64,000 nucleotides of DNA from Alnus glutinosa (Eukaryota; Streptophyta; Magnoliopsida; Fagales; Betulaceae): assembly GCF_958979055.1 (NCBI RefSeq), contig NC_084891.1:28059001-28123000 (forward strand), in the 5' to 3' direction. The position numbers and the translations under genes were made by a program. Below, piece by piece: positions 42,531-54,565 of the stretch (position 1 is the stretch's first letter; the number at the start of each line of letters is the position of its first letter). The notes under the pieces were generated by a model. That model was not told the origin of the DNA and ran no database searches. It saw only the letters and a list, made by a program, of their open reading frames with translations.

Positions 42531-44635
42531 AAAAAAAAAAATTGGTCCCTTGATCCCTTCCCTTTTATTATTTCTTCATCTGGTTTTATCTCATTTGGAA
42601 CGATAGCTTTATTGTCAAAACTTTTTCTTTTAATATTTCACGGGTAGCAACGGACATGTTTGAGAATGTAATAATGGAAGGAATTTTACAAAGTTGTAGA
42701 TGCTTTGTTTAAAGTAAATGAAAAGGGTTTAGTAAAGTAATGCATTGGAAGAAGACATGTGTGGATTTGAGGAGTCGCACGCCTTACAAAACTCGATTTC
42801 CTAAGAATGTGTGACAAATATAACGTAAAATGAGCAAAAATAGCTAGATGGCATTAGAAAAGTAAAAAAGATATACGTTTCATTTGTTTTGTGTTGCGTT
42901 TAACAGAATTTGTATTGTGTAGAATATAATGTGTTTTATATAACAGTTAGTGGGCTATTGTGTTAGTCAGAGTGGGTTGTTATAACAAAAGGAGTAAGAG
43001 AATGTTTGCTTTAAGAGCCATATTATTCAGGACTTCAGGTAAAGCCTTGCAAGAAGGCCGAGAAGCACACAATTCATCCAATTGAAATTGAGACATTTTT
43101 ATTTTTATTTTTTATTTTCTGAATATTTGGACAACGGTTTTCTATTACTTTTTTTTTCTTCCAAAAACTCATTTTACTTTTGCTTATTGATTTTTAATTT
43201 GAAGGGAATAGTAAAAATATCAAAACTTGGTTATGTTTAATTTATTTAAAATTTGCCTTTATACTTTAACCTCTACTTAAGAAAAAAATTTATTTGGCCC
43301 CCTTCCATTAAAATGTCTGGCTCTGTCCCTGTACATAAGTCTATTAAATAGTATTACTATTCACAATGTTCCTCCCAATATTTTAATTTGGTTAATGTAT
43401 TTTACTGATCTGCCAAAAGAGTTGCAATGTCCTCCTTTTCTCCGCCCAAAAAAAAAAAAAAAAAAAAAATCCCTAACAAATTATTTAAAAGACAAAAATA
43501 CCCTTGAAAATCCTAAAATAAAGGCAATTTGTATAAAAATAAAATAAAATAAAATAACCCACAGCGTGTACATGGGTCTTGGTTTTTTTTTTTTTTTTTT
43601 TAAAAAAAAATAATTAGGGAGATTTTTGTCTTTTTTAAAAGACCAAATGGGGATATCGTAATTCCAATGTAGATCACTAGGGTATATTAAACCATTAATG
43701 AAGGTAAAAATTTCCTTAAATGGTAATGAACTATGACAATTTGGACCACAATAGACCTCCCCAGTCTCCACACGTGAACGTATTATCAAAAGCAAGTTAC
43801 CGGGAGTGGGGGGCATTCACAAGATTTGTCGCCCGCAGATGCACCACAGGCCTAGAAATCAATCTGAACCTTCCAACTGATTCATCAGGCCTGTCAAATC
43901 TCGCATGGAGTACACGATTTTGTGCTTCTCAGGAAAAGCTGTAGGCCCAAACAGTCTGGGCCATGTTAAGCCCTAGCTTCTGGTTTCAAACTTTCAAGCG
44001 ACCAATATGAAACCAAGGATATTTTGTTTGCCTTTTATTCTTTTAACATGACAGACAGCAGTGGCGGAGGCAAGAATTGATCTTTGAAGAGGCTGATTAT
44101 TAATTAATTATTATTTTTTTTCTCTATATATTATGTTTCCATTATATATAAAAATACGATAAATTGGAAATAGTAAAGAACCATTTTGTAACACAAGATC
44201 ATGATGTGTGTAAAAAAAAGTACATAAATATATATTAAGATTGATATATTAATAAGATAATATGTAGGTGAATACTAGTACAAAAAGAAACAAGAAAGTA
44301 AAAACAAATTTTTAAAATTGGAGCTTACGCTCTTAGAGAACTAAAATCAGCAAGTGTACGTTGAATCCAACTAAAAAGTAAAAAATCGATAAGAGTATGT
44401 CTTCTTAAATTATCTTTTACCCTTTCACCATAGTATATTGCTCCATTTCTCACTAGCATTAAAAGTTACCCGATTCTCAACTAAATGCATTACACTGTAT
44501 CCTATGGCTCGTAATTAGTTCAGAGGCGTCTTGTCTGACTAAAGAGTCCAAAAAGATAAGATTAAAGAGACACATTTCTTTTCATCCAATATAACGAGCC
44601 AATTGTCCTCTTAAAACTCCTTCACCTCAACCCTA

Positions 44636-44670
<35 letters not shown>

Positions 44671-45412
44671 CATTCTCATTTGTCTTCCATCGATCCTGAG
44701 AAAATTGTGAAGCAAGGTCCCTTTCTTTCTCTCCTTACCCATATCAAAAGGATAAAAAGGAAAAAAATTATGAAACTATAAACTGAAATTGTTAATTGTT
44801 TCACTTTCAACATCATATCATTATCAGCGGTTTTCAAATCCACCATACTCTAGGAATTTCCAAAGTTAGATTTTCTTTTGACGGACTAGTCATTCAGCAA
44901 GAGAGAGAGAGCAAAGATCACAGTTAAAGAGAAATAACTTGTACACAACCAAAGGCTGAATATTGTTAAGGCTACTAAATATTTTTGGTGTGGCCATTAG
45001 CCAAGCACGTCAAAGACATTTTTTTTGACAAGCTTCAGTGGGCCCTACTGATCTTCTTGTGGCTCTGCCATTGCATGATCGTTTACGTTGACATAACGGT
45101 CTATATTGTATTTGTCAAGTCAGTCACTATAATAGTCCACATAATACTTACTATGCTTATAAATTTACATTATAATTCATATAACACTTATCATGTTAGT
45201 CACTAAAATGTAAACCGTTACTTGATACTCATTTTTATAAAATATGAATTTCCATGTGAATTTGTAAAAAATTGTAATAAAAGTTGTAGTATCTCTAAAC
45301 ATTTTGAAAAAGAAAAGAAGAGAATAATAAAGTGTCAACCCATCATGTTGTTTGTGAATGTGCTTGTGTTCATCTTCCTCTAGACAAGCTCATGCCTCTC
45401 TCTTTCTTTTCC
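42531..45412. other. Intergenic DNA
   Basis: AT-rich with A-runs (42530, 43449-43469), a T-run (43582-43601) and a (TA)n tract (44639-44668). Fragments like 'gcagtggcggaggcaag' (44061) resemble a common plant transposon end. No gene is supported. Confidence 0.4.
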
Positions 45413-46372
45413 TTTTTTTTTTTTTTTTTTTTTTGGATGAATTAAAACTTTCATTAACCAAACTCAACTGTAGCAACTCTCCATTTAAAAATGTAACCCA
45501 TTTCCTAATTAGGGACAAACCCCCCAAAAAAGCTATATACAAATAGCAAACACAATCAAACAACTAGAAAGCAAATTACAAATTCCACATTTTAGCTGGA
45601 CTAGTATTAAGAGAGGACTGTTTGAACTTCCCCTTGAACACCATCCGAGTCCTAACTTCCCATTTAATATGAGTAACTATGGCCTCTTCTGTTCTAGAAA
45701 GATTCCCATGACACAATGCATTTTGTTGACTCCAGCAGAGATGATAGACAGCAGCAGCAAGCTAGGCATAGCTTACAAAGGATAGACTGCATTCTTGACC
45801 CCTCAGCTTACTAATACTCCAATTTGTAACATCATCCCAATCTATACAAGGATCTGGAACCAGACATGAAGACATAAGCTGATACCAAATCCTCCTACTG
45901 ACGCTGCAGCGAAAGAACAGGTGATCAATACTCTCCTGACATGCATAACAAAAGCTACACAACGAGTTCCCTACATAACCCCACCCACACAATCTTTCCT
46001 TAATACTCAGGGCATTTCTGAACATTAACCACAAAACAAACGCATGCTGAGGGATTGCCAAGGAAAACCAGATCACCTTTTGCTCCAAGGAACAACTGGC
46101 AATTTAGTTCTAAGACAATCCCAAGTTTCTAAGCATGTATAAACACCACTTATGGATTTCCATATCGGCACATCAGCCCCTCCAAAAGGAATATCTAAAA
46201 GTTTGCTCTGTATATCGACCAGATTATCTGATCTAGCTTTAGGCCAAAACCAATCACCATTTCGAATAATAGATGAGATTTTTGCTTCAAGACAACTCCC
46301 TGAGTCATAAAGCTCGTGCCTTTGTGCTTCTTTGTCATTCTCCTTTTCTCTTCTTAAACATTCCTGTGTCAA
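45413..46372 (-). mobile_element. 5'-truncated LINE with zinc-binding RT domain
   Basis: The plus-strand T-run at 45413-45434 is the poly-A tail of a minus-strand element. Upstream on that strand, frames read IIRNGDWFWPKARSDNL, WFSLAIPQHAFVLWLMFRNA, LCSFCYACQESIDHLFFRCS and IWYQLMS. That is the zf-RVT domain (cysteine/histidine motif CxxC..E..HLFFxC) at the C terminus of plant LINE ORF2. A further piece (HIKWEVRTRM to SPAKMWNL) follows. Stops and a frame change near 46080 make it non-functional. RT and endonuclease parts are missing. Confidence 0.88.
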
Positions 46373-46739
46373 GAGAAAGTTAAATATTCACAATACGTGG
46401 TTTATTTTTAATTGAAAATGAATAAATTGTAGAGTACGTTGAGACTTCGACTTTAATCCTATATTAAATTAACAGTTATTTGAAATCATATTATTCTCGG
46501 AGGCCGTCGTTAAAGAACGAACGAAAAAATAAAAATAAAAACTAGAAAAATAGCATACATGCACGTAATTCTATATAGCAAATTCGAAGTAATTGCCATT
46601 GTTGGATCTGATCTGAAAAGGAGTTGAAAATGCGCACACACCTTTTTCATCATTTGACCACTCTGTCAAGACACCGACCTTTCCTTTCTTTATCAATTAA
46701 CGACCCTTTATCTCATGCATCAGCAACAAATATTTTACG

Positions 46740-46770
<31 letters not shown>

Positions 46771-47352
46771 CAATGATGATATCCAACGAAAATCAAGAAA
46801 TTAAGACATGTGATGTGACCATGCTGGTAGTAATGTGAGCCGACGACGTGGATACCATAACCTAAAGAGACCCCAATATAAAAGGCCGCCTACACATATA
46901 AAAAAAGTAACTACAAAAACATTTTTAGATTATAAAAATACAATACTATTATATATATATATACACACACACCCATTGGTTTCTATTACTTATTTACTTA
47001 ATGCGTGATCATAACAAGTCGAATTACAATATACTAAGAATGAGAGCTTTTATTAAATGGTCGGTAATTTTTTTTTTATCAATGTAAGATTTTTTTAGAT
47101 AAATAATAATTTAATATGATATTAAAACATAAATTTTAAATTCAAACTTTAAATTTCACGTTAACAACGTATAACGTGTATCGACATTGCCATTAGGATT
47201 GTGATGCTATCTTTCTTTTCCAAAAGCTATCAATGCCTTTTCCCAAAAGCTATCAATGCCTTTGGTTAGGGAAGGTTGCAAAAGATGCTTTATAAAATAA
47301 GACTTTGATGCGGGAGATACCTATGTATAACTTTTCTTACTATGTGCGGTAT
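46373..47352. other. Intergenic DNA
   Basis: AT-rich, with a T-run at 46740-46766. No gene is seen. Confidence 0.4.
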
Positions 47353-47615
47353 TGTAACAATTCACTTTCAAGGACACAATATTGTCCGTTTTTTACTTTT
47401 CCAAGTCATACTTTTCAAGAGGTCACTTATCCCGGTACTATTATCGTAGAAGAACGCTTAACTGCAAAATTTTGATAAATTCATGATCATCACGGCTTTA
47501 AAACTCGTTGTGTCAAGAAGTGTGCGAATATATATATCAAGAAGTGTCAAGAAGTGTGCGAATATACATATAAGCACATACATATTTCCATACTCCGGCG
47601 ATATGGGACGTCATA
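47353..47615 (-). mobile_element. Cassandra LTR (decayed, probable solo)
   Basis: Starts TGTAACAATTC and ends GGGACGTCATA on the plus strand. It contains 'gacacaatattgtccg', a decayed 5S-like core on the minus strand ('cgcttaactgcaaaatttt' on plus) and 'acatataagcacatac'. A local duplication of 'caagaagtgtgcgaatata' lengthens it to 263 bases. Flanks ggtat and ggaat match at 4 of 5, fitting a target duplication. Confidence 0.8.
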
Positions 47616-50080
47616 GGAATAAACTATTTTCTTATCAATTGCTTTCCTCGAAAGTATTTTTGTTCATGTTATGTAATGATATAAGAATTCAATTAGTAAC
47701 TAAGTAACGTGAGATTTAACATTTTTAATTATCTTTTTATAAATCAACGACTTTATGTGTGCCACTCATTTTTTCAATATGGGACCTGAGTACAATTACA
47801 TGATAAGTACCGTACGTTAAAACAACTTATTCCAAAGGCTTAAGCTAATAGGAAGAAGTAAATTTAATTATTTAATTAATATTTTAAGACTAAAAGCTTT
47901 TCATTACCTTGGCATAGTGCTAATGACCTAACTATTAGTCTAAAGCTTTTATGATTGTTAGATATTGAATTGGTTAAACCTTTAACATTTAAGATTGCAA
48001 TATTCCATCACGCTTTCGAACTCGACGTTCACGGCAACCAACTCTATCGGCATTAACCTAATAGTAACTATTTTTCTTTTGTCAGCTCTACCTATTTATC
48101 AGTATTCAATGACTTAATACTATACCCACATTTTTATCTAACATATATGTTTTCTCTTCGCTTGACGTGGTGCTTGCTCTAATATCAATTATTAAAAGTC
48201 TAACCATTGATTAAAAAAAAACCTAAGACTATTGGATACTAATTTAATTAATTAAACCTTTAACACCTGGAATGATGAAGGTAATTATAAGGTCCATGAC
48301 TTTAAGCACGGCAGTTATGGACTTGAAGTTGAAGCAAACCACAAGCTTTCGGTGGTTAAGACCTCGCTGTCTCCGAGCAAAAATAAGATCCCCCAGTCGT
48401 CATCAATTTCTTGCAACAAACCAAACATGGATTAGACTCAACAAACCAACCAAACATGCATTAATTATCCGTCACCTTAGTATTTAAGTGCGAATTAATC
48501 AACAGGGGGCCCAAGAAGTGACAATGTCTTCAATTTTGTCATGAATGGTCCGTGTCATGTTCCTTGTGGCCGGAGATCAATACGTTATATTTATACCAAA
48601 ATATTAGCTTAAAATTCAAATTCCACCACAAATAATGTTGATTTTCTTCCTTCGACCCACCAAAGCCAACGAGCTCCACAAATAAGATTGTCTCAGATTG
48701 TCTCAGATTTGACATACTTTCGTGTTGATATTTAAGAGTTAAGATTCGTTGATGAATTTATTAAAAAATTAAAAAAGATTCGTTGGTAGTGTCAAGTTAT
48801 CAACTATTGAATATAGAATAGTATTATAAATTAATGATATTTATTAAATCATCACTATTTCGAAAATTTAAGCATTTAATAATTTCATCAATATTTTCAC
48901 AATATTCCTTAATAAGGGAAGTTAATTACCGGACAAGGTTAAAACTTGAAATTTCTACTTTTTTTTTAAATTTTTTTTTTTTTTTATTGGAATTGAGCCC
49001 ATTTTATAAATAAAACCAATTACGTACAACACTCAACAGAAATAATATCTGAAATATATGTCAGGTTTCCTCAAGAAAACACTGCTCCTCATTTAGGTAT
49101 AATACTTCCTTAATTAGCCAGCTGGTGAGCCACATCATTTAAATTACGACTAACTGACGTGATTAATTTGCCACATTTGTAGACTATTCAATATCCCTCG
49201 AGTGTTCTCAATGAGATGTTCATATGTACTTAAATTTCACTCATTCTTTTAAAGTGTCTAGACTATTTGGAGAGCATCATCTTTTAAAACCACCTTATAG
49301 AAACTCAATTCACTGCTTAATTTGGTTGCTCTGGGCCGCCATGACTTCTACAACACCAAGTGCAATTATCTAATCTTTTGGTTATAATAACATAACAATC
49401 ACCGATTATTTTAAACATGACGAATTTAATAGATTAATATAAGGCCATATGAAAATAAAATACAAGCACAAGTGCGGTGCAGATGTACAGATGCATCCAT
49501 GCCATGCTAACAAAATCCATAAAATAATTAAATGTATACCACTTGAATCGTGGCACAAGTGGGGCCACCAATGATTCATTATAAAATCTAATCATCCTAC
49601 GTGGTAAATGGCTAAAACTTCGCCACGTGCACGGACACAATTCGATCTCCCACAAAGATCTTATTTTATTGTGTTGCCCTCCCTCGTTCCTTGCACGTGA
49701 GGTCACAGTGGACCAAAAACAAAATGCATGAAAGCGCTGTGGCCCACATGCAGAAAACGTGAATGGCTAGGATTTCTCGCGTGTCTCTATCTGAGTGACC
49801 AGACCTACTTTCGAGGAACCCGAGGAGAAGATCGACGGTCACAATACCCTCAACGGCTAATTTCCTAGAACACGATCCGACGGTCGAAATCGCATCGGCG
49901 GTTGCCGCCCTACAGTATCCCAGGTCTTGGACTTAAGGGGGTAGCCGACCGCAACGGTTGTCGGTAAACTATGAGGAACAGTGACATTTAAATTATTTAA
50001 ATCCATAAAAATCTAATACCAAAATGAAATAAAGAAAAAGTCGTAATGATAGTAAATTAAGTAGCCGTTGGAGCATTGTT
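47616..50080. other. Intergenic DNA and upstream flank
   Basis: AT-rich to about 49600, with a possible LINE 3' end at 48955-49150 (T-run, then 'attggaattgagccc'). From about 49600 GC rises. A G-box-like 'gccacgtgcac' lies at about 49621-49631, some 0.9 kb upstream of the next gene. No coding gene is supported. Confidence 0.4.
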
Positions 50081-50082
50081 TC

Positions 50083-50090
50083 TATAAAAA
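50083..50090 (+). promoter_or_regulatory. TATA box for the gene at 50504
   Basis: TATAAAAA lies about 415 bases before the start codon. A leader starting near 50115 with CT-rich text and a small upstream frame (50246-50296) would follow. Confidence 0.5.
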
Positions 50091-50245
50091 GGGCGTCTGT
50101 GTGACACGAAGATCCATGAAACTAGCGTGTAGAAAGCAAAATCTAAACCCTCTCTCATTTCCATTTCTGGGTTAAATAGTCTAACTTATACCTAACTTTA
50201 TATTTTAGTTTGATTTTCATTTTGGTTTTTCTTTCTGTTTCTTAT

Positions 50246-50296
50246 ATGAAAGATCTGCTTTCTTCAATCAAAGCGATACGGTTTACATCTGTTTAA
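50246..50296 (+). other. Upstream open reading frame, 16 codons
   Basis: ATG to TAA encodes MKDLLSSIKAIRFTSV in the presumed leader of the gene at 50504. It may reduce translation of the main frame if present in the mature transcript. A leader intron could remove it. Confidence 0.35.
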
Positions 50297-50503
50297 GTTT
50301 CTTGTTTTTTGTCTGTAATTGTATGAGATCTCTCTAACTTCTTAATGGATCTTTGTTTGAACTTTCTCAAGTAAATCTGGTATATACAGCTTTTATTTTA
50401 TTGTTAATTTGTTCTTACAAGTTTCAGGCTATTGATCGTGTTATTATAAGATCATCGCCGCTGTTTTCTTGTTGAAGATTTGAACTCTGTGATCAATCTG
50501 ACT

Positions 50504-51202
50504 ATGGAGGCAGTTCTGGTACCATATTCATCAGTAGACCAATCAGTCTCTCCCTACAAGAAAATCAAAAGCCCAAGGAAAGGCGCTCGCGCTTTCATTT
50601 CTAAGCCCTCCGAAAATCTCTCCCCCACAAACATCCTCCGTGGCGGTCTCTTGCTACACCGCCACCCACCTCCTCCGCTTTCATCTTCCTATCCCCCCTC
50701 AGCCTTCAGCCACCCATTTCAACAACATCAGCAACAACCGCCTCTTCTTCCTCTACCAACCACCATAACCCACCAGTACTCTCTTCCTTCTCGAACCCGA
50801 AAGCCGAACAACAAACGCAGAGACCAGTCCCTGACGCCAAAGAAATCAAAGCCCACAAAGAGAGAGGATCCGAATAAGCAAGATTCGGCATCGACAAGGC
50901 GAGCAGTTTCCGAGTGTTTGATCGTGGCTTCGACTAAGCCGTTGGGGCCTGACCCGAGTGATCTACCCAAGGATGTTTCTCGGGTATTCTCATCAACGGC
51001 GGCGGGGGTTAAGAGTTTTGGAAAGGTCACTATAGAAGAGTTGGAGATGTTTTCGGGTACAGTGTTTAGTCTGGCTCCGCCACCGAGTAGCTTGCCGCTG
51101 CCCAAGTTTTCTCTGAGGCCAAAGCTTTGTTGCAACGCTGAGGCTGCCGGAATCGATGCCGGAGCCACTGATAATCTCCGGCGCATGCTACGTCTCCTGT
51201 GA
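50504..51202 (+). CDS. Proline-rich protein with PNRC-like motif (putative decapping partner)
   Basis: Intron-less coding region of 232 residues. I start at ATG 50504 (MEAVLVPYSS); the frame is open further up but without an ATG. The middle is disordered and rich in Pro, Ser, Gln and Lys. A conserved-looking tail contains SECLIVASTKPLGPDPSDLP and then MFSGTVFSLAPPPSSLPLPK. The latter resembles the short proline motif of PNRC proteins and similar plant and fungal proteins (Y/F-x-G-x-x-F-...-P-S-x-L-P-x-P), which in animal PNRC2 binds the EVH1 domain of the decapping factor DCP1. A role in mRNA decapping is inferred from that motif alone. A poly-A signal AATAAA is at 51246. Plant homologues are, to my knowledge, uncharacterised. 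Confidence 0.8.
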   Translation: MEAVLVPYSSVDQSVSPYKKIKSPRKGARAFISKPSENLSPTNILRGGLLLHRHPPPPLSSSYPPSAFSHPFQQHQQQPPLLPLPTTITHQYSLPSRTRKPNNKRRDQSLTPKKSKPTKREDPNKQDSASTRRAVSECLIVASTKPLGPDPSDLPKDVSRVFSSTAAGVKSFGKVTIEELEMFSGTVFSLAPPPSSLPLPKFSLRPKLCCNAEAAGIDAGATDNLRRMLRLL

Positions 51203-51252
51203 AGTTATTGTTGTCATTTTGGTTTGTCGTTTGGTCTTCTGTGTAAATAAAA

Positions 51253-53040
51253 GCATCAGCCTGGGTAGCTTTTGCTGATTGTGCTGTAATCTTTTTTCTT
51301 TTTCTTTTTCTGTTTTTTGATGAATTTGTGATCACCACCTGTGTTTTTGAATTGGGGTGCACAAAGATACGACGAAGATCGGGTCCTTGAAGTTGGGACT
51401 AGGAGATTAATCACCTAAGGAATAAGGATGGTCTATTTTGTTTTTTCAGTTGAATGTATTATTATGTATTTTTCCTTTTTGCATGAAATAAAGTAAGTAT
51501 TTTCTGATCATAGTGGTTTGTTGTAATTCTAGAGTTTTCCGCCGGGCCTAACAGGAAAAACATATACGAAAGAAAGGTTATACCTAGAGATCTGGGGACT
51601 GGGATCTCATTCAACGTCAATATGACCTAATATTTTAGCTTTTAATTGAGATCTGGTGGTTCTTTCCTCAATGCCCTTCATCTCCAAAACCATAGCCAAA
51701 TCCCTCTTGGTACCATCAAATTAATTTTGCTGCTGCCACAAAAGAGATTCCTTCTCTGCAGTGGCTGCTACTGGGCAGGGATGGCTCAATTAAAATGAAG
51801 GCCTAATGAAAGAATATGAAGTTAAAATGGGGGGGCAGGCCTAAGGGAAAAAGTTAAAATGGAGCCTCTTTTAATGTAAAATCATTCTTCTAGGTTGTTG
51901 AGATGTAAAATTACTAATCAAACTTTTAAGATCAAGTTTTGTTAATATATTATTCTCATGAATACGATTGTAAGTAGGATTTATTTGTTAGTGTAAAAAA
52001 TCAATGACATGCGATCGAAACTCGTAAGGGATTGGCTAAAATCAATCAGATAGTAAGCATAAAATATAAAATATGAAAGAAATAAAGAATGATAAAACTA
52101 AGAAGCAAAATATTAGAAGTAATAATAATAAAAAATTAAATAAAAAAAAAAAAAAAAAAAAAAAAAAAACATCTTTTCTAGACCCTTCTAGCTTTGACAA
52201 ATGACCTCCCTCATTTTACTTGAGGCATTTTATTTTATTTTGACAAATTTAATATAAAAGGCGTTTTCTGGGCCCTTTTATAAATTAGGTGGTAAGGCTT
52301 TTGCAGCCCACCTAACCGTCAAGCTAGCCATGGAACACAACTGCCATAGGCCCATAACAATACATTATTGGCCACTAACACCAAAACTTCTGGACAGCAC
52401 GTTTTCCCTTCTAGATTGGCAGTGGAAAAGTTGGTGACTACTTGACTTCTATTTTGTTCTGGTCTCTGTTGCATTTTCATTCCCTGTATTGTCTTTTTAT
52501 GTTGTTTCCCTGTTTTGCAATCGTTTTTCCCTTGTATTGGTTTGCTTCTATTCTCTTGTTGTGCTTGTACTATCTCCGCTGTTTTTAAAAAAGTTTATAT
52601 CTTGTCCACAATGTACTATTGATCGCTAAAGCCTCACCTCCCCACCTTTTTCCCCTCAGAATATTATCACCTTTTTAATTGTGAAACCCCTCTACACCGA
52701 AACTAGTTCAATTCCAGCTAATGAAACAGAATTGAACTTTGTGTGGGCTAGCTCAAGGTACTGTCTGACTATAGGTGAATTAGAATACCTTGATTAAAAA
52801 AAATGAAACGGAATTGAAAGAACCATCCACAAACTAATCAAACAGAATAGGAAGAACCATGACCAAATAACATATTTTCATATACAGCAACGTTTAACAG
52901 ATCATAGAGTAATCAGGGAGAGAAAGGGCAGGCCACAACAGGTGAACTGTGCCACTTCAATGAAGGGCATTTCTCATTGATGCCCGAGGAGAGGTTAACC
53001 ACATTCATGCATGTCCTGAAATCTCATATTTGGTACAAGC
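51253..53040. other. Intergenic DNA
   Basis: AT-rich with a 28-base A-run near 52142-52169. No gene is supported. Confidence 0.4.
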
Positions 53041-54565
53041 TCAATTCTCTGAATACTTATGGCCGCATTTGGTGCAACGATAAAATGTAGTCTGCCCTTC
53101 ATCCGCTGATCTCATCTATAGCAACAAAAAAGATAAGAAAAGGTGCAAGTTCTTAAGATCAAGGCGTCTTGCATTGAGTGCTCAGAGAAAGGAAAAAAAA
53201 AAAAAAAAGGCATCTAACATTGAATGGTAGAATACCTGCATAGTCCAATACTCAGCCTCATCATTATAGCATTTTTCACATTTCTTTTGCACCTGTCAAG
53301 ACAAAATTACTATTGGATCAGATTCCTGGGGAAACACCATGGCTTTAAATCAAAACTATAATCCAGTTACCTTTGATAATTGTACTTCCTGGTCACGTAT
53401 CAGCGAGATACCCAGCTCCATTCTAATATCCTGCAACACAACAAGGATACACAGGTAAATAAACTTGGTGCATGACAGCTTAATTGAACAAAGATAAGAT
53501 CAAAACTTCGGTGTATCAAGCAACTCATTCCATTGCAGAAGCTGCAACAAGGTCCTGAATTCCAACTCAACATTTTGATATCTACGATATATTATTTATT
53601 TTTTGAAATATTGCTTTAATCTAAAAGAAGATAAACTAATATTTCCTACAAGTACATGTAAAGTGTAAACATGAAAAATGTGAATAGCATAGAAACTTAA
53701 TGTTTCAGAAGCCAACAACAAGGTGACTTGACAGGGACTGAACATCCTCATGCATCATCTATGTAATTCCGCATATAACAATGCTTCATTTTACTCAGTA
53801 ATACAATTGGCAACAACCATACGCTGACGCTCTCCCCTCCCCCCCCCCCATCTCCCCCTCTCCCTCCCTTTTTCTCCAAACAAATACACATACAAAAGTG
53901 CAAAATCCAGTAAAAACCGTATCTTCAACATCAGTAACAAAGGCACAATATTTTTTTTTGATGAATTACAAAGGCAAAATATATGTTGGGTACATGTAGC
54001 ATTATCAAATAATTACTAGTTCCTAGTTCCTACCACATAATCAGGCTCAGCCATTATGAAAGACATAATAACTTAACAAAACAAATGTAACAGGAGATCA
54101 GTTTAAGGCATACCTCAGCTGTGATTACATAAGATATTTCTCTGTCACAAATCTCTGAAGACAATAGAAACTAATCAGGAATGCACATAAATTTAAGAAA
54201 TAGTTTCTGGGCCTATGGTATTGTAAAAGCCCTTCAAGCAGGAGAGACACTAACATGTGTCTCCTGCTGTGATTGCAAAGCCACTAGATCACATAGAACG
54301 ACACCAAAATGGGGACATGAATCCCACAATGGAAATACAGAGAGAAGTTCCCATATAATTTTTTAGATATTATGTAGTCTAATATGAAATTTTGAGTAAA
54401 ACGTGCAACAATCCAAATAAGCACACAAGTTAATGTAACAGTTATACCTTTCATACTACGCTCAAACTTGCACAGAGGACATTTAGCATACTTCGTTGAT
54501 TTCATAGATAGCATTGTTCCGCAGAGGTCGCAGAACAAGAAATCAGGTTCATGAGAATACGCCAT
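53041..54565 (-). CDS. RPA12: RNA polymerase I subunit RPA12 (TFIIS-like)
   Basis: Small zinc-ribbon subunit of nucleolar RNA polymerase I; in yeast it supports transcript cleavage and termination during rRNA synthesis. Five coding exons: 54565-54448, 54154-54114, 53430-53371, 53292-53236, 53115-53041, all GT...AG, giving 116 residues (family about 115-125). The N-terminal zinc ribbon is [11 protein letters not shown] ... KCPLCKF. The C-terminal TFIIS-type ribbon is KKCEKCYND ... [20 protein letters not shown], including the acidic DE tip that enters the active site in this family. That tip is interrupted by the last intron between Q and M. A 5' UTR exon probably lies at about 55697-55850 with a donor (ca/gtaagt) and an acceptor near 54581, making a leader intron of about 1.1 kb. 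The chosen ATG is the first in frame. Confidence 0.93.
53937..53982. mobile_element. Ultra-short LINE insertion scar with 15-bp direct repeats
   Basis: Two copies of 'acaaaggcacaatat' (53937-53951; second copy 53968-53982, one mismatch) flank 16 bases, 'ttttttttgatgaatt'. The spacer matches the inverse of the LINE tail at 45413 (T-run plus ggatgaatt). It lies in an intron of the RPA12 gene. Confidence 0.55.

Noticed and set aside
43720-43944. 74-codon plus-strand frame
   Set aside because: No recognisable domain or gene context; chance frame in a slightly GC-richer spot.
49434-49706. 90-codon minus-strand frame
   Set aside because: No domain, no splice or promoter context, and it overlaps the presumed upstream flank of the gene at 50504.
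50728-51186. 152-codon minus-strand frame opposite the PNRC-like gene
   Set aside because: Shadow frame; the plus strand has TATA, leader, poly-A signal and a recognisable motif.
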